From Opitutia bacterium (GTDB lineage: Bacteria > Verrucomicrobiota > Verrucomicrobiia > Opitutales > Opitutaceae): a DNA stretch of 5,529 bases. Position 1 is the first letter of the stretch. Each line of letters begins with the position of its first letter. Below, piece by piece: positions 1 through 5,450 of the stretch. A program made the position numbers and the translations under genes. Under the pieces are notes generated by a model, which did not search any database, was not told the origin of the DNA, and saw only the letters and a program-made list of their open reading frames with translations. The stretch spans positions 1-5,529 of the forward strand of contig JANXWT010000420.1 in assembly GCA_025351035.1 (NCBI GenBank), given 5' to 3'.

Positions 1-136
1 TTCAACGGAACCCGAGGAGGGGACGAGTTTGCGGCTCGATTGCGACACCGGATTCGGCTCGGCGGTGTTCGTCACCGGGGCGTTCGGTTTTGCCGCTGCC
101 GGCGAGATCGTGCGTCGGATCGCGCTAAAGGAATAG
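1..136 (+). CDS. tcdA: TcdA/CsdL-type tRNA threonylcarbamoyladenosine dehydratase (C-terminal fragment)
   Basis: Partial gene entering from the left edge. The first complete codon is at 2 and the TAG stop is at 134-136, leaving 44 residues. The readable tail contains LDCDTGFGSAVFVTGAFGF followed by an AAAGEIVRRIA helix. This matches the end of the ThiF/MoeB/HesA-like E1 fold in TcdA proteins, where a GFGS...VTG(T/S)FG segment precedes a final small helix. TcdA uses ATP to cyclise t6A37 of ANN-decoding tRNAs to ct6A in the cytoplasm. The ATP-binding and catalytic parts lie outside the window, so family membership rests only on this tail. Another ThiF-family adenylyltransferase is possible but less likely. 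The gene converges on tatD and their last 12 bp overlap. TatD and TcdA genes are often neighbours in Bacteroidota and related bacteria, which supports the call (prior knowledge, not checked here). Confidence 0.8.
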   Translation, partial: STEPEEGTSLRLDCDTGFGSAVFVTGAFGFAAAGEIVRRIALKE

Positions 137-982
137 CTTTCGGAAATTCTGTTCCACCTGCGCAGCGAGCGGTTCAAGCGCAATGCCGCGCAACTCGGCG
201 AGTGCGTCGTATGCCACCGCGATGTTGACGGGGTGGTTGATGACGGAGCCGTCGGGGTCGGTGCCGAGAGGAAATCGGTTGCGTTCGGGCGGCGGTGCGT
301 AGGCCGGCGCGTCGGTTTCGACGAGCAGCCGGTCGGCGGGCACGGCACGGAAACTCGCGCGCTCCGCGGTGCGCTTGGGCTGCTCGGCCGCGAGGTTGTA
401 GGAGAAATACGCGCCAAGGTCCGCGAAGGGTTGCACCAACTCGACCGGGCCGCCGTAGTGGTGCAGCAGGAAACCGCGCGCGGGTCGCGGCGTCGTGCGC
501 AGCACTTCGAGCAGCGGGCCGAACGCCTGCGTGCAGTGGATCGACGCGGCGCGGTTGAACTCGGCGGCGAGCGCGAGTTGCCACGCAAAAACCTCCCGCT
601 GTTCGTCCATCGGCGCGACGCGCAGGCCGGCGATGCGCGGGTCGCCGGGCCGCACACCGTCGACAATCCAGCGGTCGAGGCCGATCTCACCGACGTGGGC
701 GCGCGGGTCGGCGGCGAGCGCGGCGCGCAGCTTGCGTTGCCAGTCGGCCGTGCGGTTCCCGCTGTCCCAGGGATGCACGCCGTAGCTGGGGATGAACCGA
801 AATTGAGAGCTGAGAGCTGAGGGCTGAGAGCAAAGACTGGCGACGGTGGGCCACTCGTCTTCGTTGGTGCCGTTGACAACACCGGCACGGCAGTTGACGC
901 GCACTAGATCGTCGGCAATCGCCGGGAGATGCGGCGCCAGTGAGTCGAACTGAAGATGAAAATGCGCGTCGTAGAAATTCAT
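125..982 (-). CDS. tatD: TatD-family metal-dependent hydrolase
   Basis: A 285-residue protein, close to the usual 255-270 of TatD. All metal-site motifs of this TIM-barrel amidohydrolase-like family are visible: DAHFHL with H7 and H9, the YGVHPW strand at 67-72, VGEIGLD with E99, SIHCT with H149, LLHHYGG with H174/H175, and ETDAP with D224. Members hydrolyse phosphodiester bonds, with reported 3'-5' exonuclease activity on DNA or RNA, in the cytoplasm; the substrate here cannot be read. The ATG at 980-982 overlaps the sufE TGA stop (ATGA), so the two genes are probably translationally coupled and co-transcribed. Residues about 49-59 (SLCSQPSALSS) come from a heptamer DNA repeat at 804-831. 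They form a low-complexity insertion in the loop before YGVHPW, away from the metal ligands. The C terminus ends NFRKLFL at TAG 125-127, inside the end of tcdA on the other strand. Confidence 0.93.
   Translation of the reverse strand: MNFYDAHFHLQFDSLAPHLPAIADDLVRVNCRAGVVNGTNEDEWPTVASLCSQPSALSSQFRFIPSYGVHPWDSGNRTADWQRKLRAALAADPRAHVGEIGLDRWIVDGVRPGDPRIAGLRVAPMDEQREVFAWQLALAAEFNRAASIHCTQAFGPLLEVLRTTPRPARGFLLHHYGGPVELVQPFADLGAYFSYNLAAEQPKRTAERASFRAVPADRLLVETDAPAYAPPPERNRFPLGTDPDGSVINHPVNIAVAYDALAELRGIALEPLAAQVEQNFRKLFL
804..831. repeat. Four tandem copies of heptamer TGAGAGC inside tatD
   Basis: On the plus strand the copies are TGAGAGC (804-810), TGAGAGC (811-817), TGAGGGC (818-824) and TGAGAGC (825-831), with one mismatch in copy 3. 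Because 7 is not a multiple of 3, the repeat passes through all reading frames yet stays open in tatD. It reads on the minus strand as the Ser/Leu/Ala-rich stretch near residues 49-59. Similar CAGCTCTCAGCTCTCAG-type strings occur as dispersed repeats in several Verrucomicrobia-like genomes, as far as I recall; this was not checked. Confidence 0.9.
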
Positions 983-1395
983 GTGCGAGAGTTTGTCGCG
1001 GCGAACTCGCGGATTTTGGCGCGGACGGACCGCAGGCCGTTGAGCCGGGTGGGGGAGAGCTGGCGGTCGAGCCCGAGTTGTTCAATCAACGCAGGTTCGG
1101 TGGCGACGACCTCGGCCGGCATCGCGCCGTTGTAGAGATCGGTCAGCAGGGCGAGCAACCCCCGCACGAGCGGTGAGTCGGCGTCAGCGCGGAAGACGCA
1201 GCGGCCGTCGCGCACCTCGGAGACGACCCACGCGAGTGAGATGCAGCCTTTGACCCGATTGGCCTCACTGCGCTCGGCCTCGGCGAGCGGCGGCATCCGG
1301 CGGGCGCGGTCGACGATGGCGGAGAGGCGCTCCTGCGAATCGTCGATGAGGCCGTAGTCGTCGATGAGCTGCTGCTGTTTCTCGGCGAGGGTCAC
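979..1395 (-). CDS. sufE: SufE/CsdE-family sulfur acceptor protein
   Basis: From the GTG at 1393-1395 the product is 138 residues, the same length as E. coli SufE. It opens with the family-typical (V/M)TLAEKQQQLIDDYGLIDD, followed by the ERLSAIVDRARRMPPL segment. VKGCISLAWVV carries the sulfur-accepting cysteine (C51 counted from the GTG). FRADADSPLVRGLLALL and the C-terminal LSPTRLNGLRSVRAKI helix complete the fold. SufE/CsdE proteins take persulfide sulfur from a cysteine desulfurase (SufS or CsdA) and pass it to Fe-S assembly or other acceptors in the cytosol. A longer reading to a TTG at 1498-1500 would add 35 residues without family similarity and would overlap the divergent gene, so I prefer the GTG. 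No desulfurase gene is in the window. The stop overlaps the tatD start by 4 bp. Nearby tcdA suggests a CsdE-like role, but sequence alone does not separate SufE from CsdE. Confidence 0.92.
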   Translation of the reverse strand: MTLAEKQQQLIDDYGLIDDSQERLSAIVDRARRMPPLAEAERSEANRVKGCISLAWVVSEVRDGRCVFRADADSPLVRGLLALLTDLYNGAMPAEVVATEPALIEQLGLDRQLSPTRLNGLRSVRAKIREFAATNSRT

Positions 1396-1419
1396 GCGGC
1401 GAAATTGCGCGGCCCGGGT

Positions 1420-1435
1420 GCGGCTTGCAAGCCGC
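1420..1435. promoter_or_regulatory. Perfect 16-bp palindrome in the sufE / membrane-protein divergent spacer
   Basis: GCGGCTTGCAAGCCGC is an exact self-complementary 16-mer. It lies 24 bp from the sufE GTG and 24 bp from the GTG of the plus-strand membrane protein, so it is centred in the 64-bp spacer. Weaker outer arms GCCC (1412-1415) and GGGC (1441-1444) extend the symmetry. Such a site could bind a dimeric regulator acting on both genes, or form a hairpin in either 5' leader. It could equally be one copy of a dispersed repeat. I could not identify convincing -35/-10 boxes around it. The symmetry is seen; the function is inferred. Confidence 0.4.
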
Positions 1436-1459
1436 GGGGCGGGCGGCTCAACTTTCGCC

Positions 1460-1759
1460 GTGAATCCCTTCGCGATCGGCTGGTTTTGGCGCGGCTTCAA
1501 GGGCCGGAGCGTGACCTTCGCGCTGCTCTTTGCGACGTTTGTGCTTGGCTGGCCGCTGTCAGACGCGCTCGGGCGACTGCTCGCACGACTGGGCGTGCAT
1601 TGGCTTTACGTGCTGATCCTGCCGGCGCTGCTGTTCTGGTGGCTGGCGAAGCACGAGGAGCGGTTCATCCCCGAGGAGTTGAAGCGCAAACTCTGGGCGC
1701 GCTCGTTGATCGTCGGCTCACTCGTGCTGGCGATCCTGATCGCATGGCTGCGGAAGTAG
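1460..1759 (+). CDS. Small three-helix membrane protein of unknown function
   Basis: I do not recognise a named family. From the GTG at 1460-1462 the product is 99 residues, starting MNPFAIGWFWRGF. Three hydrophobic segments are visible: about 18-32, 47-63 and 82-96. Between the second and third is a charged, conserved-looking loop AKHEERFIPEELKRKLWARS (63-82). Start choice: an upstream ATG at 1364 stays open but would add 32 Cys/Arg-rich residues and run into sufE, whereas the GTG gives a natural N terminus and a clean divergent spacer. No strong ribosome binding site is visible. It ends 26 bp short of the stop of the convergent 447-residue membrane gene. A decayed copy of its 3' half lies beyond that gene at 3193-3350; 64 of 68 bases match over the charged loop, which suggests this part is what selection preserved longest, or that the duplication is fairly recent there. 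Confidence 0.72.
   Translation: MNPFAIGWFWRGFKGRSVTFALLFATFVLGWPLSDALGRLLARLGVHWLYVLILPALLFWWLAKHEERFIPEELKRKLWARSLIVGSLVLAILIAWLRK
1650..1717 (+). repeat. Direct repeat, left copy (inside the 99-residue membrane gene)
   Basis: This 68-bp block encodes the KHEERFIPEELKRKLWARS loop and matches 3266-3333 at 64 of 68 positions without gaps, at a constant offset of 1,616 bp. Weaker similarity continues upstream to about 1580-1602 and downstream to about 1733. The left copy is part of an intact reading frame. Confidence 0.93.
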
Positions 1760-1785
1760 GAGCGAGCCCGGGAAAACTGCTGCGG

Positions 1786-3129
1786 TCATTTATTCGCGGC
1801 GGCGAGCCGGGTGCGTAGGGCAACCCTCAGGTCAGCCGTCTTCCAATGACTCTCGACCACCTTGTTATAGGCGGGCACGGCCATCGTGAGCATCAGCCGC
1901 CCGCCGACATTCTTCATCCCGGACTCTTTCACGAGAATGTTGCTAAAGTCCTGACTGCGCACGTTGAACTTGCCGAGTTCGCGGGCCTCGGCCAAGTCCG
2001 CCAGCTCGCGGATGCGGTCGCCGAGGAGATTCGTCGTGGCGATGGGATTGAAGAACAGACTGCTCAGAAAATTCAGCGGACGGCGCAAAGGGAAGCTGGT
2101 GCCCCGAGCGGCCGCAATGGTGTCGCCGAGTTTCATGCGATTGAAGAGCGGCGAAAAAACCACGTATTCCACGAGGAGCAGGCGGCGTGCGAGGGCCGGA
2201 GCATTTTCCTGGCCCAACGCGACGGCGAGGCGGGCCCGGCTCGCGGCGGACACCGGTGTCCGGTCGAGCACGAGGGCGGCGGTCTGCAGGGTCACGCGCT
2301 CCACGACGACGGCGACCATGGTGCGGACCAGTGTGCGGGACGAGAGCTGCAGTTTGCGGCTGACCTCCAACTGCGGCACGAGCAGGTCAATGGCTTCGTC
2401 GCCGCGGCCGTCGAGCGCCAGCAGCATGGCGACGGCGCAGGTGTGCTTGGACAGTGTGCGCCAAACCGAGAACGACATGAGGTTTGCGCTATAGTCGGAG
2501 ACAGTGAGGTCGCCGAGGCGGTCAAAGGCGGCGAGTTCGCCGAACCAGCGGCGCTGTGGGGCGAGGGTGGCCCAGTCCGCTTCGATGGCGGCGCGATTCT
2601 TGGTGACGGACTCCAACCACTTTGCGGGATTGTCTGGGTTGGCCAGGACAGGAGCGCTCAGTTTGGTGGCGGCAAAGGCTTTCGCCTCGGCACTCGGCGT
2701 CTGTTTCGAATATTGCATGAGGACAGCGTAGCTCTTCTCCGCCCCGGCAAACGCCGGGGAGAATTCCTCGATCGTGATCGGCTGCCGAATGGCCGCGTCG
2801 TCCCACGACAGCCACGCGAGCACCGGAAGCACAGCCAGCCAGAGCACCGCAATCACGGGCCAGCTGAGCCAACTCCGCCGTTCCGCCACGGCCAGGACGA
2901 TCAGCGGCACTAGGATTACGAAGAGGATCGTCAGACCAATGGCGGTCTTTGGAATTTTGCTGCCCCGCGAGAAGAGCTGCTGGAAGGTGTCATGCACGAC
3001 CGGCAAGCAGCCGATGACGGCGAGAACGGTGATGACCGTGAGCGCGAGACAGAGGCCGATGAGGACGAGGGAGCGGACAAACCGGAGCCAAAGCGGTCCG
3101 GGCACTGACGGGGTGGGGTTGGGGTTCAT
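1786..3129 (-). CDS. Hypothetical membrane protein with three N-terminal helices
   Basis: A 447-residue protein from the ATG at 3127-3129, beginning MNPNPTPSVPGPLW. Three strongly hydrophobic segments lie at about 17-42, 61-82 and 88-109. They are followed by a roughly 335-residue soluble part that is mostly alpha-helical. The stretch AMLLALDGRGDEAIDLLVPQ (234-253), followed by an amphipathic LVRTMVAVVVERVT region, has the look of helical-repeat segments in large uncharacterised Verrucomicrobia/Planctomycete proteins. I see no catalytic motif, and no function should be assigned. An upstream GTG/TTG-type extension to 3270 would add 47 residues that are not hydrophobic and would read through the duplicated fragment on the opposite strand, so I reject it. 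The gene sits convergent to the 99-residue membrane gene, 214 bp downstream of the M48 gene on the same strand, and between two direct repeats. It may therefore have arrived later than its neighbours. Its own promoter is not evident. Confidence 0.82.
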   Translation of the reverse strand: MNPNPTPSVPGPLWLRFVRSLVLIGLCLALTVITVLAVIGCLPVVHDTFQQLFSRGSKIPKTAIGLTILFVILVPLIVLAVAERRSWLSWPVIAVLWLAVLPVLAWLSWDDAAIRQPITIEEFSPAFAGAEKSYAVLMQYSKQTPSAEAKAFAATKLSAPVLANPDNPAKWLESVTKNRAAIEADWATLAPQRRWFGELAAFDRLGDLTVSDYSANLMSFSVWRTLSKHTCAVAMLLALDGRGDEAIDLLVPQLEVSRKLQLSSRTLVRTMVAVVVERVTLQTAALVLDRTPVSAASRARLAVALGQENAPALARRLLLVEYVVFSPLFNRMKLGDTIAAARGTSFPLRRPLNFLSSLFFNPIATTNLLGDRIRELADLAEARELGKFNVRSQDFSNILVKESGMKNVGGRLMLTMAVPAYNKVVESHWKTADLRVALRTRLAAANK

Positions 3130-3343
3130 GACAGAGGAAGTGTGGCGGATTGATGGGAGAATTGCACGGCCGATTACATTGCTGAGCCCGCCGTGCTGGC
3201 GCGGACGGATCGACCCCGGCTCTATGGACTGATCCTGCAGGCCCTCTTTTCTGGTGACTGGGCTAAGCACGAGGAGCGGTTCATCCCCCAGGAGTTGAAG
3301 CGCAAAGTCTGGGCGCGCTCGGTGATCGCCGGCGCACCTGTGC
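3130..3343. other. Spacer between M48 gene and 447-residue membrane gene
   Basis: This 214-bp spacer contains the pseudogene fragment from 3193 on. The remaining 63 bp (3130-3192) would hold the leader of the minus-strand membrane gene. It is less GC-rich, and an AATGTAATC string near 3174-3182 on the minus strand is the only faint -10-like element. No rho-independent terminator with a T-run follows the M48 stop. Confidence 0.5.
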
Positions 3344-3350
3344 TCACGCG
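3193..3350 (+). pseudogene. Decayed partial copy of the 99-residue membrane protein gene
   Basis: The plus-strand frame reads LARTDRPRLYGLILQALFSG, then DWAKHEERFIPQELKRKVWARSV. This aligns without protein gaps to residues from about LARLGVHWLYVLILPALLFW onward of the intact gene at 1460-1759. The first transmembrane segment is missing. The second has lost its hydrophobicity (ALFSGD replaces ALLFWW through a compensating one-base deletion and insertion). The third is broken, with LTRPLTG in place of LAILIAW. There is no convincing start, and the frame runs antisense into the end of the M48 gene with no stop of its own until beyond 3440. This is a dead fragment rather than a gene. Its right end covers the M48 stop codon (3344-3346). 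Confidence 0.85.
3266..3333 (+). repeat. Direct repeat, right copy (intergenic)
   Basis: Partner of 1650-1717, with four substitutions: one in the E-to-Q codon, one in L-to-V, one in the TTG-to-GTG change, and one in the GTC-to-GCC change. Both copies point the same way and flank the whole 447-residue membrane gene. Homologous recombination between them would remove 1,616 bp. Confidence 0.93.
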
Positions 3351-5296
3351 GCCGTTGACAGGGGCGGCAGCGGGCAGCCGAGGGCGTCGGCGACGGCGCG
3401 GAGCAGTTCGGCTTCGGTGGCGAGGATCACGCCGTCGCTGCTGACGACGTGCGCGGCGGCGAGGAGCGCGCGCTGCTTGATCGGGCCGGAAGCGGTGGCG
3501 AGTTTGTCGAGCGCGGCGTCGAGTTGGGGAAAATTCCACGTCTGGGCGGAGGCAAACTGGAGCGAACTCGCGATGAGTGGCAACTGCGTGACACCGGTGG
3601 CGAACGCGGTGGATTGTGTGGCGGTGTCGTCGGACGACGCGCTCGCGAGCACGGAGAGGACGAGACTGATTTCGCCGGCGACAGCTTGGAACGAGAAGAT
3701 CGCGGGCGAGTCGTGCGCCTGCGGCTGGCGGGCGACAACGACGTGGCGGATGAGCGCCTTCTGGATCATGAACTCGAAGACGGACACTTCGCCGTCGACC
3801 ATAATGAGAGCATCGGCGGTCCGGGCGAATTGACCGAGCGCGGCGTCGGGCAGATTGCGCAGGACGGGCAAAGTGAGATTGATCAGTGGCAGGCGGGCCT
3901 CGGAGAAAAGTTGAGCTGTGAGAGAAAAGAGTTCGCGAGTGCGCTGAAGAGTGTCGCTGCCGCCGAGCGAACCGAGCAGCGCGAATTGTTTTTCCTGCAC
4001 GGCGGTGGTGCCGTCGAGGAGCAGGGCATAGACCAGCGCCGCGGCTTCGCCGGGCTGGTGAGCGGCGTCGCGCAGGCGCGACGGCACGCGGGCGAGGAGC
4101 TGCTGCGCGTAGTCCACGCGGTCGGGCGTGAGGCTGCCGGCGAGCGCCATGGCGGCGAATGGCGCGAGGGCCTGCAACGGTGGCGGCGTGGGTATTTTCC
4201 TGGCGAAGCCGGCGTCGACGAATGATTCGCGGCCGACATCAACGACCTCGGGCGCATCGATAAACTTGCCGTCCCAACGGGGATCGACGGCGCGGATGCG
4301 TTCCTCGAGCGGCGGATGCGTAGCCCAGAGCCCGCCGAAGTTGGAACGGAAGCTTTGGGCAAAAAAGAAATGGCCGATTTCCGCAGCGTGACTGTCGAGG
4401 ATATTGGAGCCAAGGGCGAGGCCACCAATTTTTCGCAGGGCATCGCCGATGCCGCCGGGATTGCGCGTGAACTGCACCGCCGACGCATCGGCGAGGAATT
4501 CGCGCTGGCGGGAAACGGCAGCTTGGATCAGCCGGCCGAAGAAATAGCCGATGTAACCGACGATCATGAGCGCGAGGCCGATGGCGAAAATCAGCGCCAC
4601 GCCGCCGCCCTTTTTGCCGCCGCCAGTGCGAATGCGCCCGCGGCCGAACGATGAGAGGATGCCCCGCCCAAGTTCGCCGAGGACCAAAATGCCGAAAACG
4701 ATGGCGGTGAGTTTTACGTTGAGCCGCATGTCGCCGTTGAGGATGTGGCTGAATTCGTGGGCGATGATGCCTTGGAGTTCATCGCGGTTGAGCTTGTCGA
4801 GTGTGCCACGCGTGACGGCGACGGCAGCGTCGCTGGTCGTGAGGCCGGCGGCGAAGGCATTGAGGCCCGGCTCCATGTCCATAACGTAGACGGCCGGCAC
4901 CGGCACGCCGGAGGCGATGGCCATTTCCTCGACGACGTTGAGCAGGCGGCGCTCGCGCAGGTCGGTTGTGTGCGGATCGACGCTGCGCCCGCCCGCCATC
5001 TCGGCGATGGCGCTGCCGCCTTCGCGCATCTGCGACCACTTGTAGAGGGAGGCGAGGCCGACAACGGCGAGAGTGCCGAGGCCGACACCAGCGAAGATTT
5101 GCGGGTCCCACCAGCTCGTCACCACCGGCTGATCGTCATAGTAGGAACCATTGCGCGAGAACGAGCCGGCTTGTCCGACCAAGAGGACGGCGGCGACGTA
5201 GCCGGTGAAGATGGTGCCGAGGACGGCAAGCGCGAAGAGCAGGACGAGCCGGTGGGTCCGTTTGCGCGCGCGCTCCTGAGCCTCGAAGAAGTCCAT
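3344..5296 (-). CDS. HtpX-like M48 family membrane metalloprotease with C-terminal extension
   Basis: A 650-residue protein from the ATG at 5294-5296 (MDFFEAQERARKRT). Two N-terminal membrane helices (about 16-40 and 66-85) precede an M48 peptidase domain. NAFAAG at 146-151 comes first, then the HEFSH zinc motif (H180, E181, H184). Further hydrophobic segments lie at about 196-212 and 233-258. SRQREFLAD supplies the third zinc ligand E266 and D270, and THPPLEERIRAV is at 327-336. The protease is thus complete and probably active in inner-membrane protein quality control. HtpX itself is about 290 residues, so about 300 extra residues follow. These are helical and contain two DG-centred, acid-rich helical stretches, ALIMVDGEVSVFE (496-508) and SSDGVILATEAELL (619-632), reminiscent of TerB-like domains. 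The protein ends in CPLPPL plus a short tail. LemA often accompanies this kind of M48 protein, but none is seen here; a YbjQ-family gene lies upstream instead. Confidence 0.92.
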   Translation of the reverse strand: MDFFEAQERARKRTHRLVLLFALAVLGTIFTGYVAAVLLVGQAGSFSRNGSYYDDQPVVTSWWDPQIFAGVGLGTLAVVGLASLYKWSQMREGGSAIAEMAGGRSVDPHTTDLRERRLLNVVEEMAIASGVPVPAVYVMDMEPGLNAFAAGLTTSDAAVAVTRGTLDKLNRDELQGIIAHEFSHILNGDMRLNVKLTAIVFGILVLGELGRGILSSFGRGRIRTGGGKKGGGVALIFAIGLALMIVGYIGYFFGRLIQAAVSRQREFLADASAVQFTRNPGGIGDALRKIGGLALGSNILDSHAAEIGHFFFAQSFRSNFGGLWATHPPLEERIRAVDPRWDGKFIDAPEVVDVGRESFVDAGFARKIPTPPPLQALAPFAAMALAGSLTPDRVDYAQQLLARVPSRLRDAAHQPGEAAALVYALLLDGTTAVQEKQFALLGSLGGSDTLQRTRELFSLTAQLFSEARLPLINLTLPVLRNLPDAALGQFARTADALIMVDGEVSVFEFMIQKALIRHVVVARQPQAHDSPAIFSFQAVAGEISLVLSVLASASSDDTATQSTAFATGVTQLPLIASSLQFASAQTWNFPQLDAALDKLATASGPIKQRALLAAAHVVSSDGVILATEAELLRAVADALGCPLPPLSTAA

Positions 5297-5450
5297 GGGT
5301 CAGAGGGACCGGACAGAATTAACCGAATGGGCCGAAGGAATCACACCAAGCAGCGAAGCAGAGTGATCAGTATTCTTGGAGTGTTTCGCGGCCATTTGAT
5401 TTTGAGGCGGCGCGGCCACGAGGGCCGGCCCTACAGGTTTCGAGCCGCGG
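5297..5450. other. Spacer between ybjQ-like gene and M48 gene
   Basis: A 154-bp non-coding spacer in the likely transcription direction (minus). Its left part is less GC-rich and contains low-complexity-looking strings such as TTAATTCTGTC and CGCGAAACACTCCAAGAATAC on the minus strand. I associate these with widespread intergenic repeats in Verrucomicrobia-like genomes (recollection only). A TGATCA palindrome lies near 5363-5368. Any promoter for the M48 gene would be here, but no clear -35/-10 pair or Shine-Dalgarno site stands out. Confidence 0.45.
5407..5436. repeat. GC-rich palindromic, REP-like element
   Basis: The segment contains the perfect 10-bp palindrome GGGCCGGCCC at 5422-5431, plus a nested GGCC(ACGAGG)GCC-type stem just to its left. 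The minus-strand reading CTGTAGGGCCGGCCCTCGTG resembles dispersed intergenic repeats I recall from Opitutaceae-type genomes. It could be a REP-like element or a weak hairpin after the ybjQ-like stop. It lacks a T-run, so I do not call it a terminator. Confidence 0.45.

Noticed and set aside
233..820. 195-codon plus-strand frame
   Set aside because: It is a shadow of tatD, whose metal-ligand motifs are complete on the other strand.
1396..1500. N-terminal extension of SufE to a TTG codon
   Set aside because: The added 35 residues have no SufE similarity and would cover the palindrome and the start of the divergent gene; the GTG gives the standard 138-residue length.
1760..1785. Possible bidirectional terminator between the convergent membrane genes
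   Set aside because: This 26-bp gap has a CCCGGG and a short A-run but no stable stem followed by a T-run on either strand.
1846..2913. 355-codon open frame on the plus strand
   Set aside because: It lies wholly antisense to the 447-residue membrane gene and its product is rich in His, Gly, Glu and Arg with no hydrophobic core; this is the usual shadow in GC-rich DNA.
3130..3270. 47-residue N-terminal extension of the 447-residue membrane protein
   Set aside because: The extension reads antisense through the pseudogene fragment and lacks any signal-like or conserved feature; the ATG at 3129 directly precedes a normal membrane anchor.
3449..4225. 258-codon plus-strand frame
   Set aside because: It is antisense to the M48 extension, with low-complexity Gly/Glu/Arg composition and no family motif.
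5297..5312. GGTC-CCTCT-GACC stem just before the M48 start
   Set aside because: With only four base pairs, it is too weak to call a regulatory hairpin.
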